DNA from: Chryseobacterium sp. Leaf394
Lineage (GTDB): Bacteria > Bacteroidota > Bacteroidia > Flavobacteriales > Weeksellaceae
NCBI RefSeq assembly: GCF_001424105.1
Contig: NZ_LMQH01000011.1
Location: forward strand, 1,847,447-1,911,446
Reading direction: 5' to 3'
DNA length: 64,000 nt
Shown here: one piece after another, positions 45,455-53,978 of the stretch
Numbering within the stretch: position 1 is the first letter of the stretch
Layout: every line of letters begins with the position of its first letter
Position numbers and translations under genes: made by a program
The notes under the pieces: model-generated
Database searches by the model: none
What the model was told of the DNA's origin: nothing
Seen by the model: the letters and a program-made list of their open reading frames with translations, nothing else

Positions 45455-45805
45455 ATAATATCTGATATAAAACGTCTATTTCTGATATTAAGTTTTATTT
45501 AAAATTTTCATTTTTTTCAATGCAAGGCATACTATTTTAGTAATATTTCAATTAACAACTCCGCAACAGGTACTGCACAATAATTACTGATTTGATATTT
45601 TTTTAGTGATTTAATAATTAAATTTAAATACTAAAAACAAAATACCGTTATGATTCGTCAATTTAAAATCATGTTAAATAGCCGTTAATAGGGTTTAAAA
45701 GAGTGATAAACATCATATACGAGGGTTTGCAGATTCTAAATTTTGCCGTAAATTTGCATTACAGAATTCACAACAAAATTTAAATAAAATAAAAATTCAA
45801 TAATT
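45455..45805. other. Intergenic region before the 26-residue small gene
   Basis: About 350 AT-rich bases without a credible ORF. The last 80 bases contain a complete promoter, with TTTG at 45725-45728 and TAAATTTG at 45749-45756. Confidence 0.55.
45725..45756 (+). promoter_or_regulatory. Bacteroidota promoter of the 26-residue small gene
   Basis: TTTG (45725-45728) and TAAATTTG (45749-45756) are separated by 20 bases and match the -33 and -7 consensus. Transcription should begin about 40 bases before the ATG at 45806. Confidence 0.75.
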
Positions 45806-45886
45806 ATGATCGCATATATCGGAATCGCAACTTGTGCAGTATTAGTATCATCTTATTTTGCAACTGCTAAGAAAGAAGGAAACTAA
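45806..45886 (+). CDS. 26-residue single-pass membrane miniprotein
   Basis: The ORF encodes MIAYIGIATCAVLVSSYFAT followed by AKKEGN. It is one hydrophobic helix with a small cytoplasmic tail of basic and acidic residues, without a cleavage site. It has its own consensus promoter (45725-45756) and a terminator (45975-46003), so it forms an independent transcription unit. No function can be assigned. I consider it a real gene because promoter, ORF and terminator agree in position and direction, although its small size means translation is unproven. Confidence 0.65.
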   Translation: MIAYIGIATCAVLVSSYFATAKKEGN

Positions 45887-45974
45887 TTTTATAAACAGTT
45901 AGCCTATAGAAAAAATTTACTTTTGAAATTTCATTTGAAATTCATTCATTCAACTACATTATTTTTTACAATTG

Positions 45975-46003
45975 ATCAAACTTTTCAGGTTTGATTTTTT
46001 TTT
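45975..46003 (+). terminator. Terminator of the 26-residue small gene
   Basis: atcaaac (45975-45981) pairs with gtttgat (45989-45995), followed by a run of T residues. Confidence 0.85.
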
Positions 46004-46070
46004 GCCCGAAATTTTAAAACGTTTGAATTATGATGATTCAACTTTATAAAAACATTTTCCATTAAAAGAT

Positions 46071-46154
46071 ATGAGAAAAGAAACTGTAAAGCTTTTTGAT
46101 AAAAATTCTATTTTTAATTTACTTTTACAAAGTCTGCATAATCCAAAAAAATAA
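46071..46154 (+). CDS. Possible 27-residue leader peptide overlapping the mepB start
   Basis: MRKETVKLFDKNSIFNLLLQ continues to SLHNPKK and its TAA stop overlaps the mepB ATG by one base (TAATG), an arrangement typical of translational coupling. There is no homology and no Shine-Dalgarno evidence. It may be a chance ORF. Confidence 0.35.
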   Translation: MRKETVKLFDKNSIFNLLLQSLHNPKK

Positions 46155-46654
46155 TGAATTTACCATTTGAAAAATTGCACAGTTTAGTTTTTTCACATCT
46201 TAATCTAGATATTTCAAACGTTCATGAAGATTTGGAATGTCATGAATATTCCGGTTTCAATTTTTTATTGGACCAATGGACTGTAAAATTCAGGAAATCC
46301 AAAATTACACCTACAAAAACAGGACAATTTGTGACCTTATGGAAGAGGAACTTCAAAACTAAAGATACAGAGCCGTTTACCTCAAATGATCCATTTTCAT
46401 TCTTCATCATCCTGACTGAAACACCAGAAAATTCAGGATTTTTCTTTTTTACAAAAGAGGCTTTAATTCAAAATCAAATTCTTGCAAGCCCGATTAAACA
46501 AGGGAAACGGGGGTTCAGAGTTTATCCAACCTGGGATCATCCTGAAAGTAAACAGGCAGTGAAAACAAAAAACTGGCAATCGCTTTTTTTCATTGATTTT
46601 GCAGATGAAAACCATCTTTCTAAATTTGATTCTATTCTAAATTCCCAAATGTAA
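46154..46654 (+). CDS. MepB family protein
   Basis: The 166-residue protein matches the MepB family: YSGFNFLLDQWTVKFRKSKITPTKTGQFVTLWKRN (core RKSKITPTKTGQFVTLWKRN) near residues 28-64, FSFFIILTETPENSGFFFF in the middle and KGKRGFRVYPTWDHPESKQA in the last third (core GFRVYPTWDHPES). MepB is known from the Staphylococcus aureus mepRAB operon, where its function is unknown. Here no MATE pump or MarR regulator is adjacent. The AAA ATPase gene that follows has its own promoter. Confidence 0.85.
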   Translation: MNLPFEKLHSLVFSHLNLDISNVHEDLECHEYSGFNFLLDQWTVKFRKSKITPTKTGQFVTLWKRNFKTKDTEPFTSNDPFSFFIILTETPENSGFFFFTKEALIQNQILASPIKQGKRGFRVYPTWDHPESKQAVKTKNWQSLFFIDFADENHLSKFDSILNSQM

Positions 46655-46668
46655 ATACAGAAACCTAT

Positions 46669-46676
46669 TATCTTTG
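46669..46676 (+). promoter_or_regulatory. -7 box of the AAA ATPase gene
   Basis: TATCTTTG, exact consensus, 17 bases before the ATG at 46694, giving a leader of roughly a dozen bases. Confidence 0.6.
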
Positions 46677-46693
46677 CCAAAAATAAATTTAAA

Positions 46694-47416
46694 ATGAATC
46701 TGTACGACCTCATCATTCAGGACAAAGAAAAAATTACGCTCGGTGATGTTTTCCTTGAACCTCAAACTAAGACACAGTTTGTACAGTTGATAAAAGAACA
46801 GACCTACGCCAAAGAACTGATGGAATACGGGCTTCCCGTGAACAACAAAATCCTTCTCGAAGGCAGTTCAGGCTGCGGCAAAACAATGACTGCAAAGGCA
46901 GTTGCGAATGCATTGGGTAAAAATATCATCATTCTCAACCTCAGCAATATTGTTTCCTCAAGAATCGGAGAAACTTCTCAAAATATCAAAATGATTTTCG
47001 ACAAAGCCGCCAGAGAACGTTCTGTTCTTTTCCTTGATGAGCTAGACCAGATCGGAAAAGCCCGCGGAAGCGATGACAAAGACGTGGGTGAAATGAGAAG
47101 ACTGGTGAACACATTGATTCAGCTGATCGACTATTATCCCGAAAATGCGCTTCTCCTCTGCGCCACCAACCATGCAGAAATTATAGATACCGCCATCATC
47201 AGACGCTTTCAGCTAAAAATAAAATACGAAATGCCATCCAAAGAATTTCTGGATTCTTTTTACGACAGTATTCTTGTGAAATTCCCCCATGATTTAAGGA
47301 ATATTGAAAGGAAGTTTGGGATTTCTTTTGCGGAAGCGAAGGATTATGCTTTTACGGTGGTGAAGGGGAAATTGATTGAGAGTTTGGAAAACGGAAATAA
47401 TATTAAATCTCTTTAA
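46694..47416 (+). CDS. Small single-domain AAA ATPase
   Basis: The 240-residue protein is one AAA module with Walker A GSSGCGKTMTAKAV (residues 57-70), Walker B VLFLDELDQIG, sensor 1 LLLCATNHAEI and the second region of homology with arginine fingers in DTAIIRRFQLK. It lacks the N-terminal adaptor domain of FtsH or Cdc48 and any protease domain. Such stand-alone modules can remodel or segregate proteins with partners supplied elsewhere. The neighbour DUF4304 gene is 152 bases downstream. Its client is unknown. Confidence 0.88.
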   Translation: MNLYDLIIQDKEKITLGDVFLEPQTKTQFVQLIKEQTYAKELMEYGLPVNNKILLEGSSGCGKTMTAKAVANALGKNIIILNLSNIVSSRIGETSQNIKMIFDKAARERSVLFLDELDQIGKARGSDDKDVGEMRRLVNTLIQLIDYYPENALLLCATNHAEIIDTAIIRRFQLKIKYEMPSKEFLDSFYDSILVKFPHDLRNIERKFGISFAEAKDYAFTVVKGKLIESLENGNNIKSL

Positions 47417-47568
47417 ACAACGCATTATCATCATATCTGGAAATAAATTTATTCTTTTAATGGACTCCTTTATTTATTTTTAAATTTGGATAACGAAATA
47501 ATTGAAGCTACAAATTAGTTGCAATGCCAATAGAATTGACAAAACGAAAACATTGATAGAAACCTGAA

Positions 47569-48099
47569 ATGAAATCAACAGAAGTTTATAGAGAAATCAA
47601 TAGTCTCATTTTCCCAGGTTTAAAATCTTCTGGATTTATAAAGACAAAAAGTGGAATGCTAGGCTATTATAAACAACTTAAAGAATATTATTTGGTAATT
47701 TGGTTTCAATGTTCGAGAGATGGTTTTGACAAATATGCAGGTTCAAAATTTATAGTTGAACTCCAGATTAGTAAGACTAATGAAATAGGTCTGGATACTG
47801 TCATTAGGCATAGAATACCTTTCTTTTTGACTGAAACGGATTTTGCTGAAATCACTAAAACTGAAAATCAAATTAAGGACAAATTTAAAAAACCACAGAA
47901 GACCCATTATATTTTTAGTTTAGCAGAAGACATACAAAAGTGGTACAAGAAAAAATTTGAAAAAGCTGATAATACCTATAATAAATCAAGTGACATTTGG
48001 TTTGTATATTTTGACCAAACAGACGTTCAAAAATGGATAAACTTAATTAAGCCAATCCTAAATCGAATAATTTATGACTTTGAACAGACAGAATATTAA
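47569..48099 (+). CDS. DUF4304 domain protein
   Basis: The 176-residue protein begins STEVYREINSLIFPGLKSSG after Met-Lys. It continues with TKSGMLGYYKQLKEYYLVIWFQCSRDG (core SGMLGYYKQLKEYYLVIWFQ), the usual layout of DUF4304, and ends in an aromatic-rich WFVYFDQTDVQKW segment. Proteins of this family often occur next to polymorphic toxins as possible immunity proteins, but no toxin gene is adjacent here, so this link is only suggestive. No signal peptide is present. Confidence 0.75.
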   Translation: MKSTEVYREINSLIFPGLKSSGFIKTKSGMLGYYKQLKEYYLVIWFQCSRDGFDKYAGSKFIVELQISKTNEIGLDTVIRHRIPFFLTETDFAEITKTENQIKDKFKKPQKTHYIFSLAEDIQKWYKKKFEKADNTYNKSSDIWFVYFDQTDVQKWINLIKPILNRIIYDFEQTEY

Positions 48100-48163
48100 T
48101 AACACTACAGCCTAAAAAGTACTACCAAAACGTTAGTAAATATCTTTACTCAAAACACAATAA

Positions 48164-49063
48164 ATGAAAAATATTATAATTTTTGCTCTAATTTTCAGTC
48201 TTCTACCTTGTGATGCACAGGAATTTGAAAAAGTGTCTGTTTCCAAGACAGATAAATCCGAACTTTACATCAATGACGATAATTCTACAGAATTATTTTA
48301 TTATAAATACCTACCGAAAACTAATATTAAAGGTGTTTTAGTTATTATTCCATCTGGTGGAGAACTCGTTGAAAATACATTAAAACAAATAACGCTTCAC
48401 AAAATAGCCATTGAAGAAGGAATTATGGTCATTGTTCCATCCATAAACTGGGGAACAGATAATCGGGATGCAGAATTCAAAGTACTTGATAAAATTTTCA
48501 GTGAAATTGTCGCAAAGCATAAAGTATCGAAAGAGAAATTTATACTCGGTGGACTTTCAAGCGGCGCAATGATTTCTTTAACTTACGCAGAAAAGTCAAC
48601 CAAAAATCCCGAAAAGTTTTTTCTGATTCCGAAAGGTATTTTTGCTTTAGACGCACCTTTAGACCAGGCAAGATTTTATAAATATTGCGAGAGAGAAATC
48701 GAGAGAAATATTTATAAGCCTGGAGTAGATGAAGCAGTATGGATTAAGAATAATTGGGACAGTATTTATGGAGGATCTCCGGAAAAATTTCCGGAAAAAT
48801 ATGTAGAAAATTCTATCTATTCTTATGGAGCAAAGGATGGTGGGAACGCAAAGTATTTAAAGAAGATGCCTCTTTTAATGTTTACAGATTTGGATACAGA
48901 TTGGCTAATTGATCAAAGACATCGTGATTTAAATGATTGGAATGGAATTGACATCATCTCAATGATAAACCACTTAAAAATAATGGGAAATGAAAACGCT
49001 ACAGTAATAGTTAGTCAAGGAAAAGGAGTTCGCTTAGACGGAACGAAAAACCCACATTCCTGA
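48164..49063 (+). CDS. Exported alpha/beta hydrolase, C-terminus cut by a nonsense codon
   Basis: The 299-residue protein has a signal peptide (about 1-19, ending LPCDAQ) and an alpha/beta hydrolase fold. The nucleophile lies in GGLSSGAM, a plausible acid in FTDLDTDW, and the His of NPHS immediately before the stop is the likely catalytic base. The stop is TGA at 49061-49063, where TGG would be expected in an HSW motif. The same frame then stays open for 18 more codons (SIMDSEVCLNWIMETLEK) to a TAA at 49118-49120. A recent nonsense mutation is the simplest reading; the enzyme may still be active. Confidence 0.78.
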   Translation: MKNIIIFALIFSLLPCDAQEFEKVSVSKTDKSELYINDDNSTELFYYKYLPKTNIKGVLVIIPSGGELVENTLKQITLHKIAIEEGIMVIVPSINWGTDNRDAEFKVLDKIFSEIVAKHKVSKEKFILGGLSSGAMISLTYAEKSTKNPEKFFLIPKGIFALDAPLDQARFYKYCEREIERNIYKPGVDEAVWIKNNWDSIYGGSPEKFPEKYVENSIYSYGAKDGGNAKYLKKMPLLMFTDLDTDWLIDQRHRDLNDWNGIDIISMINHLKIMGNENATVIVSQGKGVRLDGTKNPHS

Positions 49064-49325
49064 TCAATCATGGATTCAGAAGTTTGCCTGAATTGGATAA
49101 TGGAAACACTTGAAAAATAAAAAACAGCGCTTCCCTGTCGGCGCAAGCGTCTCGCTCTTGACCCACGTTAAGAAACGCAACCTCACTTTCCAATCATTAA
49201 TAATCATCAACATAAAAAACCTCGCCCCCACGCGAGCTTTATCCTTTAAAAAAACCCTGACAAATAATTAAAATCCAAAAATATTTTTATATTTGTTATG
49301 CTAACAATTTAAACACAAATGACTT
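49064..49325. other. Intergenic region with read-through tail and GC-rich words
   Basis: It begins with the 57-base in-frame tail of the hydrolase. A GC-rich stretch near 49128-49165 and the small hairpin ctcgc/gcgag (around 49230) follow. The -7 box TATATTTG for the next gene is at 49288-49295. Confidence 0.5.
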
Positions 49326-50057
49326 ATGGCATCAACATCCGAAACCGGACATGCAAAAAACATTGCAAATTTCCAGACGTTAATAGAATTCGTTAAAGGC
49401 TACGGAGCAGCCTACAATCCGTCAAAACAAAGCATTCAGTTGCCCGCATTACTCGCTCTCAAGGCTTCCGCAGATTCAGAAATGGCAAATACTTTGTCAA
49501 AAAAGAACATTTACAAAAACAAAGTTGACGAAAGACAGTTGGCGTTCAGCAATATCGGGACGCTGGCCTCAAGATTAGTCAATGCTCTGGAAATAACAGA
49601 TGCATCTGCAGGAAGCATCAAAAATGCAAAATCTTTCCGACAGAAAATATTGGGTAAACGCGCCACACCAACCAAAGAATCCACAGATCCCAATGCCCCT
49701 GATCCCAAAACCAATTCTGTAAGTCAGAAGTCTTTTGATCAGATCATTGAGCATTTATCAGGACTGAAATCAGTACTCGAAACAGAGCCCAGCTACGCAC
49801 CCAATGAAACAGAACTGCATGTAGCAACAATTACAGCAAAAATTCAGGATTTACGTGACAAAACAACTGCCGTCAATACAGCACTTGCCGAACTCAGTAC
49901 TTCCAGAATCAGCAGAAATAAAATTCTGTACACCGAAGAAAACAGCATTTATGAAACAGCCACCGCTGTCAAAAAATACATCAAATCCGTGTTCGGAGCA
50001 ACAAGTCCGGAATTTAAACAGGTGTCGGGACTGAAGATTAAAGGTTTAAAAAAATAA
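49326..50057 (+). CDS. Helical cytoplasmic protein of unknown function
   Basis: The 243-residue protein has no signal peptide or membrane segment and consists mainly of long amphipathic helices (about 10-110 and 135-215) with a Pro/Asn-rich linker TPTKESTDPNAPDPKTNSVS. The C-terminus is a basic KIKGLKK. I do not recognise a family, although similar helical proteins of this length occur in flavobacteria. The helices resemble a structural or virion-associated type, but no phage genes are adjacent. It has an exact -7 box (49288-49295) and a strong terminator, so it is an independent unit. Confidence 0.7.
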   Translation: MASTSETGHAKNIANFQTLIEFVKGYGAAYNPSKQSIQLPALLALKASADSEMANTLSKKNIYKNKVDERQLAFSNIGTLASRLVNALEITDASAGSIKNAKSFRQKILGKRATPTKESTDPNAPDPKTNSVSQKSFDQIIEHLSGLKSVLETEPSYAPNETELHVATITAKIQDLRDKTTAVNTALAELSTSRISRNKILYTEENSIYETATAVKKYIKSVFGATSPEFKQVSGLKIKGLKK

Positions 50058-50063
50058 CCTGAC

Positions 50064-50101
50064 AAAAAACGCTGGCCATTATTAACTGACCGGCGTTTTT
50101 T
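50064..50101 (+). terminator. Terminator of the helical protein gene
   Basis: aaaaaacgctgg (50064-50075) pairs with ccggcgtttttt (50089-50100, one G-U pair), giving a stem with a T tract directly after the stop codon. Confidence 0.9.
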
Positions 50102-50111
50102 ATTTCCATTC

Positions 50112-50321
50112 TGTCTCTAAAAGCACTACCACTCCTCCCAAAAGAAATGTAGCTCCATCCGAAAGCAATCATATTTTATCCAAAAGAAATTTCACTCCAC
50201 TCTTTAGCAATATTGCTCCACCCAAAAACAATTATACTCCACCCAAAAGAAATACCGCTACACCCAAAAGCGATTATACTCCGACCAAAAGAAATATTGC
50301 TCCGCTCATAAGCAATCACGT
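50112..50321. repeat. 21-bp tandem array with alternating unit types
   Basis: Ten consecutive 21-base units cover 50112-50321. They carry either AAAAGAAAT (type A) or AAAGCAAT-like cores (type B) and run B A B A B B A B A B, so the higher-order period is 42 bases with one phase break after unit 5. Most units start with TCC followed by ACCC or ATCC. There is no clean ORF through the array and no spacer variation of CRISPR type. Confidence 0.8.
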
Positions 50322-50595
50322 TACCGCAAAATACTTTTTCTTTTCTGCAAATAGTAAAGAAATATCTTCAAAAAACAGCCAACCGTACACCGCAACATTC
50401 CACTCTCACAACGCATAACTTTCTTTCCATAAAAGTATTGACCTTATCACTCAACCACGTACCATTCCCTTCCTCTGGAGGGGTGGATTCGACCAAAGGG
50501 AGAAGACGGGGTGGTTTCCCACAAAAAAATCCTTCCAATAAATTGAAAGGATTCTTCTAATGAATATGAAATTAACTAAGTGTGCTCTTACCTTT
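50322..50595. other. Intergenic region with GC-rich ccctt...gggg words
   Basis: Contains cccttcctctggaggggtgg (50468-50487) and related words of a kind common in flavobacterial intergenic repeats, then the terminator at 50523-50553. No ORF. Confidence 0.5.
50523..50553 (-). terminator. Terminator of the second pectate-lyase-like gene
   Basis: Minus-strand stem AATCCTTTCAAT/ATTGGAAGGATT with one mismatch, followed by seven T residues. Confidence 0.8.
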
Positions 50596-53500
50596 TTATT
50601 GAATAATAATTTTAAAGTTGCTGTTCAGTTGGTCTCCCGAAACATTCAGAATATAATTCCCTGAAACTTTTTTCCCTGCAACATTCAGGTTGAAAACTCC
50701 GTTTCCGTTAGCTTTTACCTCTTCTTTAAGGATCACTTTTCCAGACATATCAATAACTGTAGCCGTAAGACTGGATTTTTTGTACTCAGGAAGTTTAATG
50801 TTAATCTGATCTTTTACAGGATTTGGATAAACCGATCCTACATTTTTACTGATGCTGAATTCCGCATTAGCCAGCACTGCCTGACTGTACAGGGCATTGA
50901 TTTCAGCGGGAGTTAAAGCATAATTATACATTTTCAATTCATCAAATGCACCTCTGTAAGGAGCCGAAGCATTCGCCGTAGACTGGAACTCAAGTTCACC
51001 AATATTTCCGATCACGAAATCACTGGCTTCACCAATTCCTCCAACTGCAGTTTCGTCAGTTTCCGTCACGAATACACCGTTTCTGTAAATTCTGATCTTA
51101 TGAGCAGTAATATCTCTCTGAAGAACCACATGCACCCATGTTCCGTTGAAATAGTTGGCAATAGGTGAAGTAATCTCCTTTTTAGTTACATCATCATCGA
51201 TGGCAAATCTCAGTTGACCACCTTTCATTTCTACGTTAAAACGTTTCCCGGTTGCACCCGTTGCTGTATTTTTTGTAATTGAACCTTTACACAAAACATA
51301 AAGACTCGTTGCCGTAGACGTCGGAATCATACTTGCCGGAGCTTTCATCCAGTATGAAACAGTAAATGAATTGGTATTAAACATAATCTGATCCTGATGC
51401 GGAATACTCGCGATGTATGGAGTATTCGGCGAAGTTGCCAGATCAAGTGCGAAGTTTTCTTTCCCCGGAACTCTTACGCTTGCATTATCGTAAGCTACAT
51501 TTAAAGTACCATGGTTGGCATATGTCGTTACGTCTGCAATCTGCTCGCCTTCAGTCGGTGCTTCAGAGAAAGGCCAGTTTCCTACAAGGCTTGGTGTGAG
51601 TGCACGGAAATTCCATACATCACCCGTTACAGAACCTAAAGCATTCGAAGCGTCGACTCTCCAGTAATAGTCGGTTGCTGTATTTAAATTATTCAGTTGA
51701 TACGAAGGTGTGGCAGAGTAAGGAACAGTTGCCACATTCGTTAAATTCTGCGGATCTGTTCCGAAATGCACTGTGTAGCTGGTTGTATTTGTGCTTCCTG
51801 TCCATTTCAAAAGAATACCACCGTTTGCAAAGTCTACATTTAAATTATTATTGGAAGGAGTCGGAGTTACTGCTTTAGTTGGGGCTGAAGGTACTGGTGG
51901 CGTCGTTACAGATGCATTGTTGGAATATACAGAAGAATCTGTAGCATTCACCGCTTTTACTCTGTACACGTATTGGGTATTGGGTGTTAAGCCTGTCTCG
52001 TTATAACTTGTAGTATTTGCCGGCAATGTAGCAATTACGGTCCATGCAGTTCCGTTTGGTGAACGTTCCAGAACATAATTGGTTTCGTTGGTTGCATTAT
52101 CACTCCAGTTTACTGTCAGTGAGCTGGCAGCAGGAGTTCCGGATGTCAGAGCATTGGTAAAATTCACAGCGGTCGGCGGATTGACGAAATCCGGAGCTAC
52201 AGTATTTGGTAAACTGTTAATATAAACTTCAATATTTAAATAAGGTGCGTTCGTGGTACTTACATTTAATGCATCAGCAACGTTTGGATTTAATCCGTTT
52301 GCTGTTTCCCATGCATCCGGCATTCCGTCGTTATCCGTATCCAGAGGAGCCGGAGCACCGTAGATATGACCTGCTCCACCATTTACGAAACCGTACTGTG
52401 CAGCTAAATCAGACTGTACATAAACGTATGCAGCAGAAGCTCCCTTAGACTGTAAATCTGAAACCATAAGACCATCCACCTGATCACGTTTCGGATACGA
52501 TGCACCAACATCCGCTACCACTTTGTCGTATGCCTGCTGAGCCGTCAATGTCGGATTTTTCATCGGATAATCATAAGCTGTCGACTGAATTGAATTTATA
52601 TCTCCAACCGGATATCCCGTTAAATCCTGTGGAACTAAAGTTCCGTCCAGAGTTCCGTTTTTATTGTTATCAAAGTAATTTCCAGGACCGTACAGATTAA
52701 AATTCGCATTTCCAACACTGAATGGTGTTGTTACTGAACCACTTGTATGGGGACCTCCGATAAAATAGTTATTGATAATATTCACAAATGAAGCTCCGGC
52801 AGAATCACCTCCCATAATATAAGCTTCGCCGGATTGAGTGTGACCATAGGTGTTCCCGTAATTTCCCCAGTTGTAGACAACATTGTTGACGAATTCGTTG
52901 ATTCCTTTTACTTTATTGTTACGGGTTTTGTTAGATGTATATAAATTTCCGATCAGACTGATTTTACCGCCTGCGGAAGGTTGCATCAAGCCGCCCGCGG
53001 AATGGTTGTGACGGTGTAATCCCTGCCCAAAAATAGAATTCTGAATGGTGATATTATCCGGACTGTTCCCGTTATTGTCCCAGTTGATAGAGAAGACTTC
53101 ATCCGTTCCCCAGCTGAAAGACATGTGATCTAAAATAATATTGGCACCGTTTGAAATCCCCGATGCATCCTGATTCTGAGCTGTTCCGCCGTAACGGATA
53201 CGCATAAATCTTGCGATTGTATTATTGGATCCTGAAAAAGAAACTCTGGAACCTAAAAATAAAATTCCTTCTCCAGGGGCTGTCTGTCCGGCAATAGTTG
53301 TATTGCTCGCTACAGCGATCACCGACTGTGGACTGATAATTCCGCCAACTTTAAAAATAACAAACCTGCCAGGCTGGCTCACTGCATCACGGAAAGATCC
53401 CGCACCGCTGTCATTTAAATTTGTAACCAGATAAATCTGAGGATTGGCAGCTCCTCTTGCCCCTGTAGTAAATCTTCCGAAACCGGTAGCTTCGGGAAAT

Positions 53501-53598
53501 GCCAAAGTCTGCGCATCCATACCCGCCGTGGATAGTGTAATACCACAAAGCAAAAGTGATTTCAGGGTCTGCTTAAATAGTAAAGATCTGTCTTTCAT
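50596..53598 (-). CDS. Secreted pectate-lyase-like protein with fibronectin III, LamG and T9SS domains
   Basis: Reading from the ATG at 53598 gives 1000 residues with signal MKDRSLLFKQTLKSLLLCG; an earlier in-frame ATG at 53682 would add 28 residues and spoil it. A beta-helix of the pectate lyase superfamily spans about 35-370: FPEATGFGRFTTGARGA, then NTTIAGQTAPGEGI, ILDHMSFSWGTDE and VYNWGNYGNT. An EF-hand-like DTDNDGMPDAW follows, then two fibronectin III domains, a LamG-like domain ending DELKMYNYALTPAE, and a T9SS domain (VYPNPVKDQINIKL). It is predicted to degrade pectin-type polysaccharides at the cell surface. Confidence 0.88.
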   Translation of the reverse strand: MKDRSLLFKQTLKSLLLCGITLSTAGMDAQTLAFPEATGFGRFTTGARGAANPQIYLVTNLNDSGAGSFRDAVSQPGRFVIFKVGGIISPQSVIAVASNTTIAGQTAPGEGILFLGSRVSFSGSNNTIARFMRIRYGGTAQNQDASGISNGANIILDHMSFSWGTDEVFSINWDNNGNSPDNITIQNSIFGQGLHRHNHSAGGLMQPSAGGKISLIGNLYTSNKTRNNKVKGINEFVNNVVYNWGNYGNTYGHTQSGEAYIMGGDSAGASFVNIINNYFIGGPHTSGSVTTPFSVGNANFNLYGPGNYFDNNKNGTLDGTLVPQDLTGYPVGDINSIQSTAYDYPMKNPTLTAQQAYDKVVADVGASYPKRDQVDGLMVSDLQSKGASAAYVYVQSDLAAQYGFVNGGAGHIYGAPAPLDTDNDGMPDAWETANGLNPNVADALNVSTTNAPYLNIEVYINSLPNTVAPDFVNPPTAVNFTNALTSGTPAASSLTVNWSDNATNETNYVLERSPNGTAWTVIATLPANTTSYNETGLTPNTQYVYRVKAVNATDSSVYSNNASVTTPPVPSAPTKAVTPTPSNNNLNVDFANGGILLKWTGSTNTTSYTVHFGTDPQNLTNVATVPYSATPSYQLNNLNTATDYYWRVDASNALGSVTGDVWNFRALTPSLVGNWPFSEAPTEGEQIADVTTYANHGTLNVAYDNASVRVPGKENFALDLATSPNTPYIASIPHQDQIMFNTNSFTVSYWMKAPASMIPTSTATSLYVLCKGSITKNTATGATGKRFNVEMKGGQLRFAIDDDVTKKEITSPIANYFNGTWVHVVLQRDITAHKIRIYRNGVFVTETDETAVGGIGEASDFVIGNIGELEFQSTANASAPYRGAFDELKMYNYALTPAEINALYSQAVLANAEFSISKNVGSVYPNPVKDQINIKLPEYKKSSLTATVIDMSGKVILKEEVKANGNGVFNLNVAGKKVSGNYILNVSGDQLNSNFKIIIQ

Positions 53599-53929
53599 AA
53601 ATATTAATTTTGTGTTAACCAATCTACCCAGATTGACAAATTTGAGCATCCTGCCCCATCCTGCTACCCAATTAAAAATCAAATAATTACGTTTTAAATC
53701 ATATAAACTACACTAAGTTAACTTGATATTAATTAGCTAGAAATCATTGAGGAAATTTGTAAATTCCTTTATCTCATTAATGTCAAATCTTATTTATTCT
53801 TAAAAGTGTAATTCAGCTTTTTCTCATTACTTACGTTCCTACCTTGAGTCTACAAAATGCTTTTTAAATTGCATATTTCAGAGCTTTAAAAATAAAATCA
53901 AAGTGAAACCAACTTTTTAAACACCATTT

Positions 53930-53945
53930 TTTGACAAATGACAAA
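53930..53945 (+). promoter_or_regulatory. Crp/Fnr-type operator, copy 1
   Basis: TTTGACA-AA-TGACAAA is a 16-bp dyad with one arm mismatch. It begins 37 bp upstream of the -7 box TAACTTTG (53967-53974), identical in geometry to copy 2 at 54559-54574. Confidence 0.65.
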
Positions 53946-53966
53946 TGCGTTAAAGCTGCCAATTAA

Positions 53967-53974
53967 TAACTTTG
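53967..53974 (+). promoter_or_regulatory. -7 box of the Crp/Fnr gene, leaderless geometry
   Basis: TAACTTTG is an exact TAnnTTTG match, with four bases to the ATG at 53979. Confidence 0.65.
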
Positions 53975-53978
53975 TAAA

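Larger units (their letters stand above)
53599..53978. other. Divergent intergenic region between lyase and Crp/Fnr genes
   Basis: No ORF. Its right end holds the 16-bp dyad at 53930-53945 and the -7 box at 53967-53974. Confidence 0.5.

Noticed and set aside
49061..49063. TGA as selenocysteine or tryptophan codon
   Set aside because: No SECIS-like hairpin was seen and other genes in the window use TGA as stop (for example yefM). A nonsense mutation is simpler.
50112..50321. CRISPR array
   Set aside because: Units are contiguous 21-mers without spacers and no cas genes are present.
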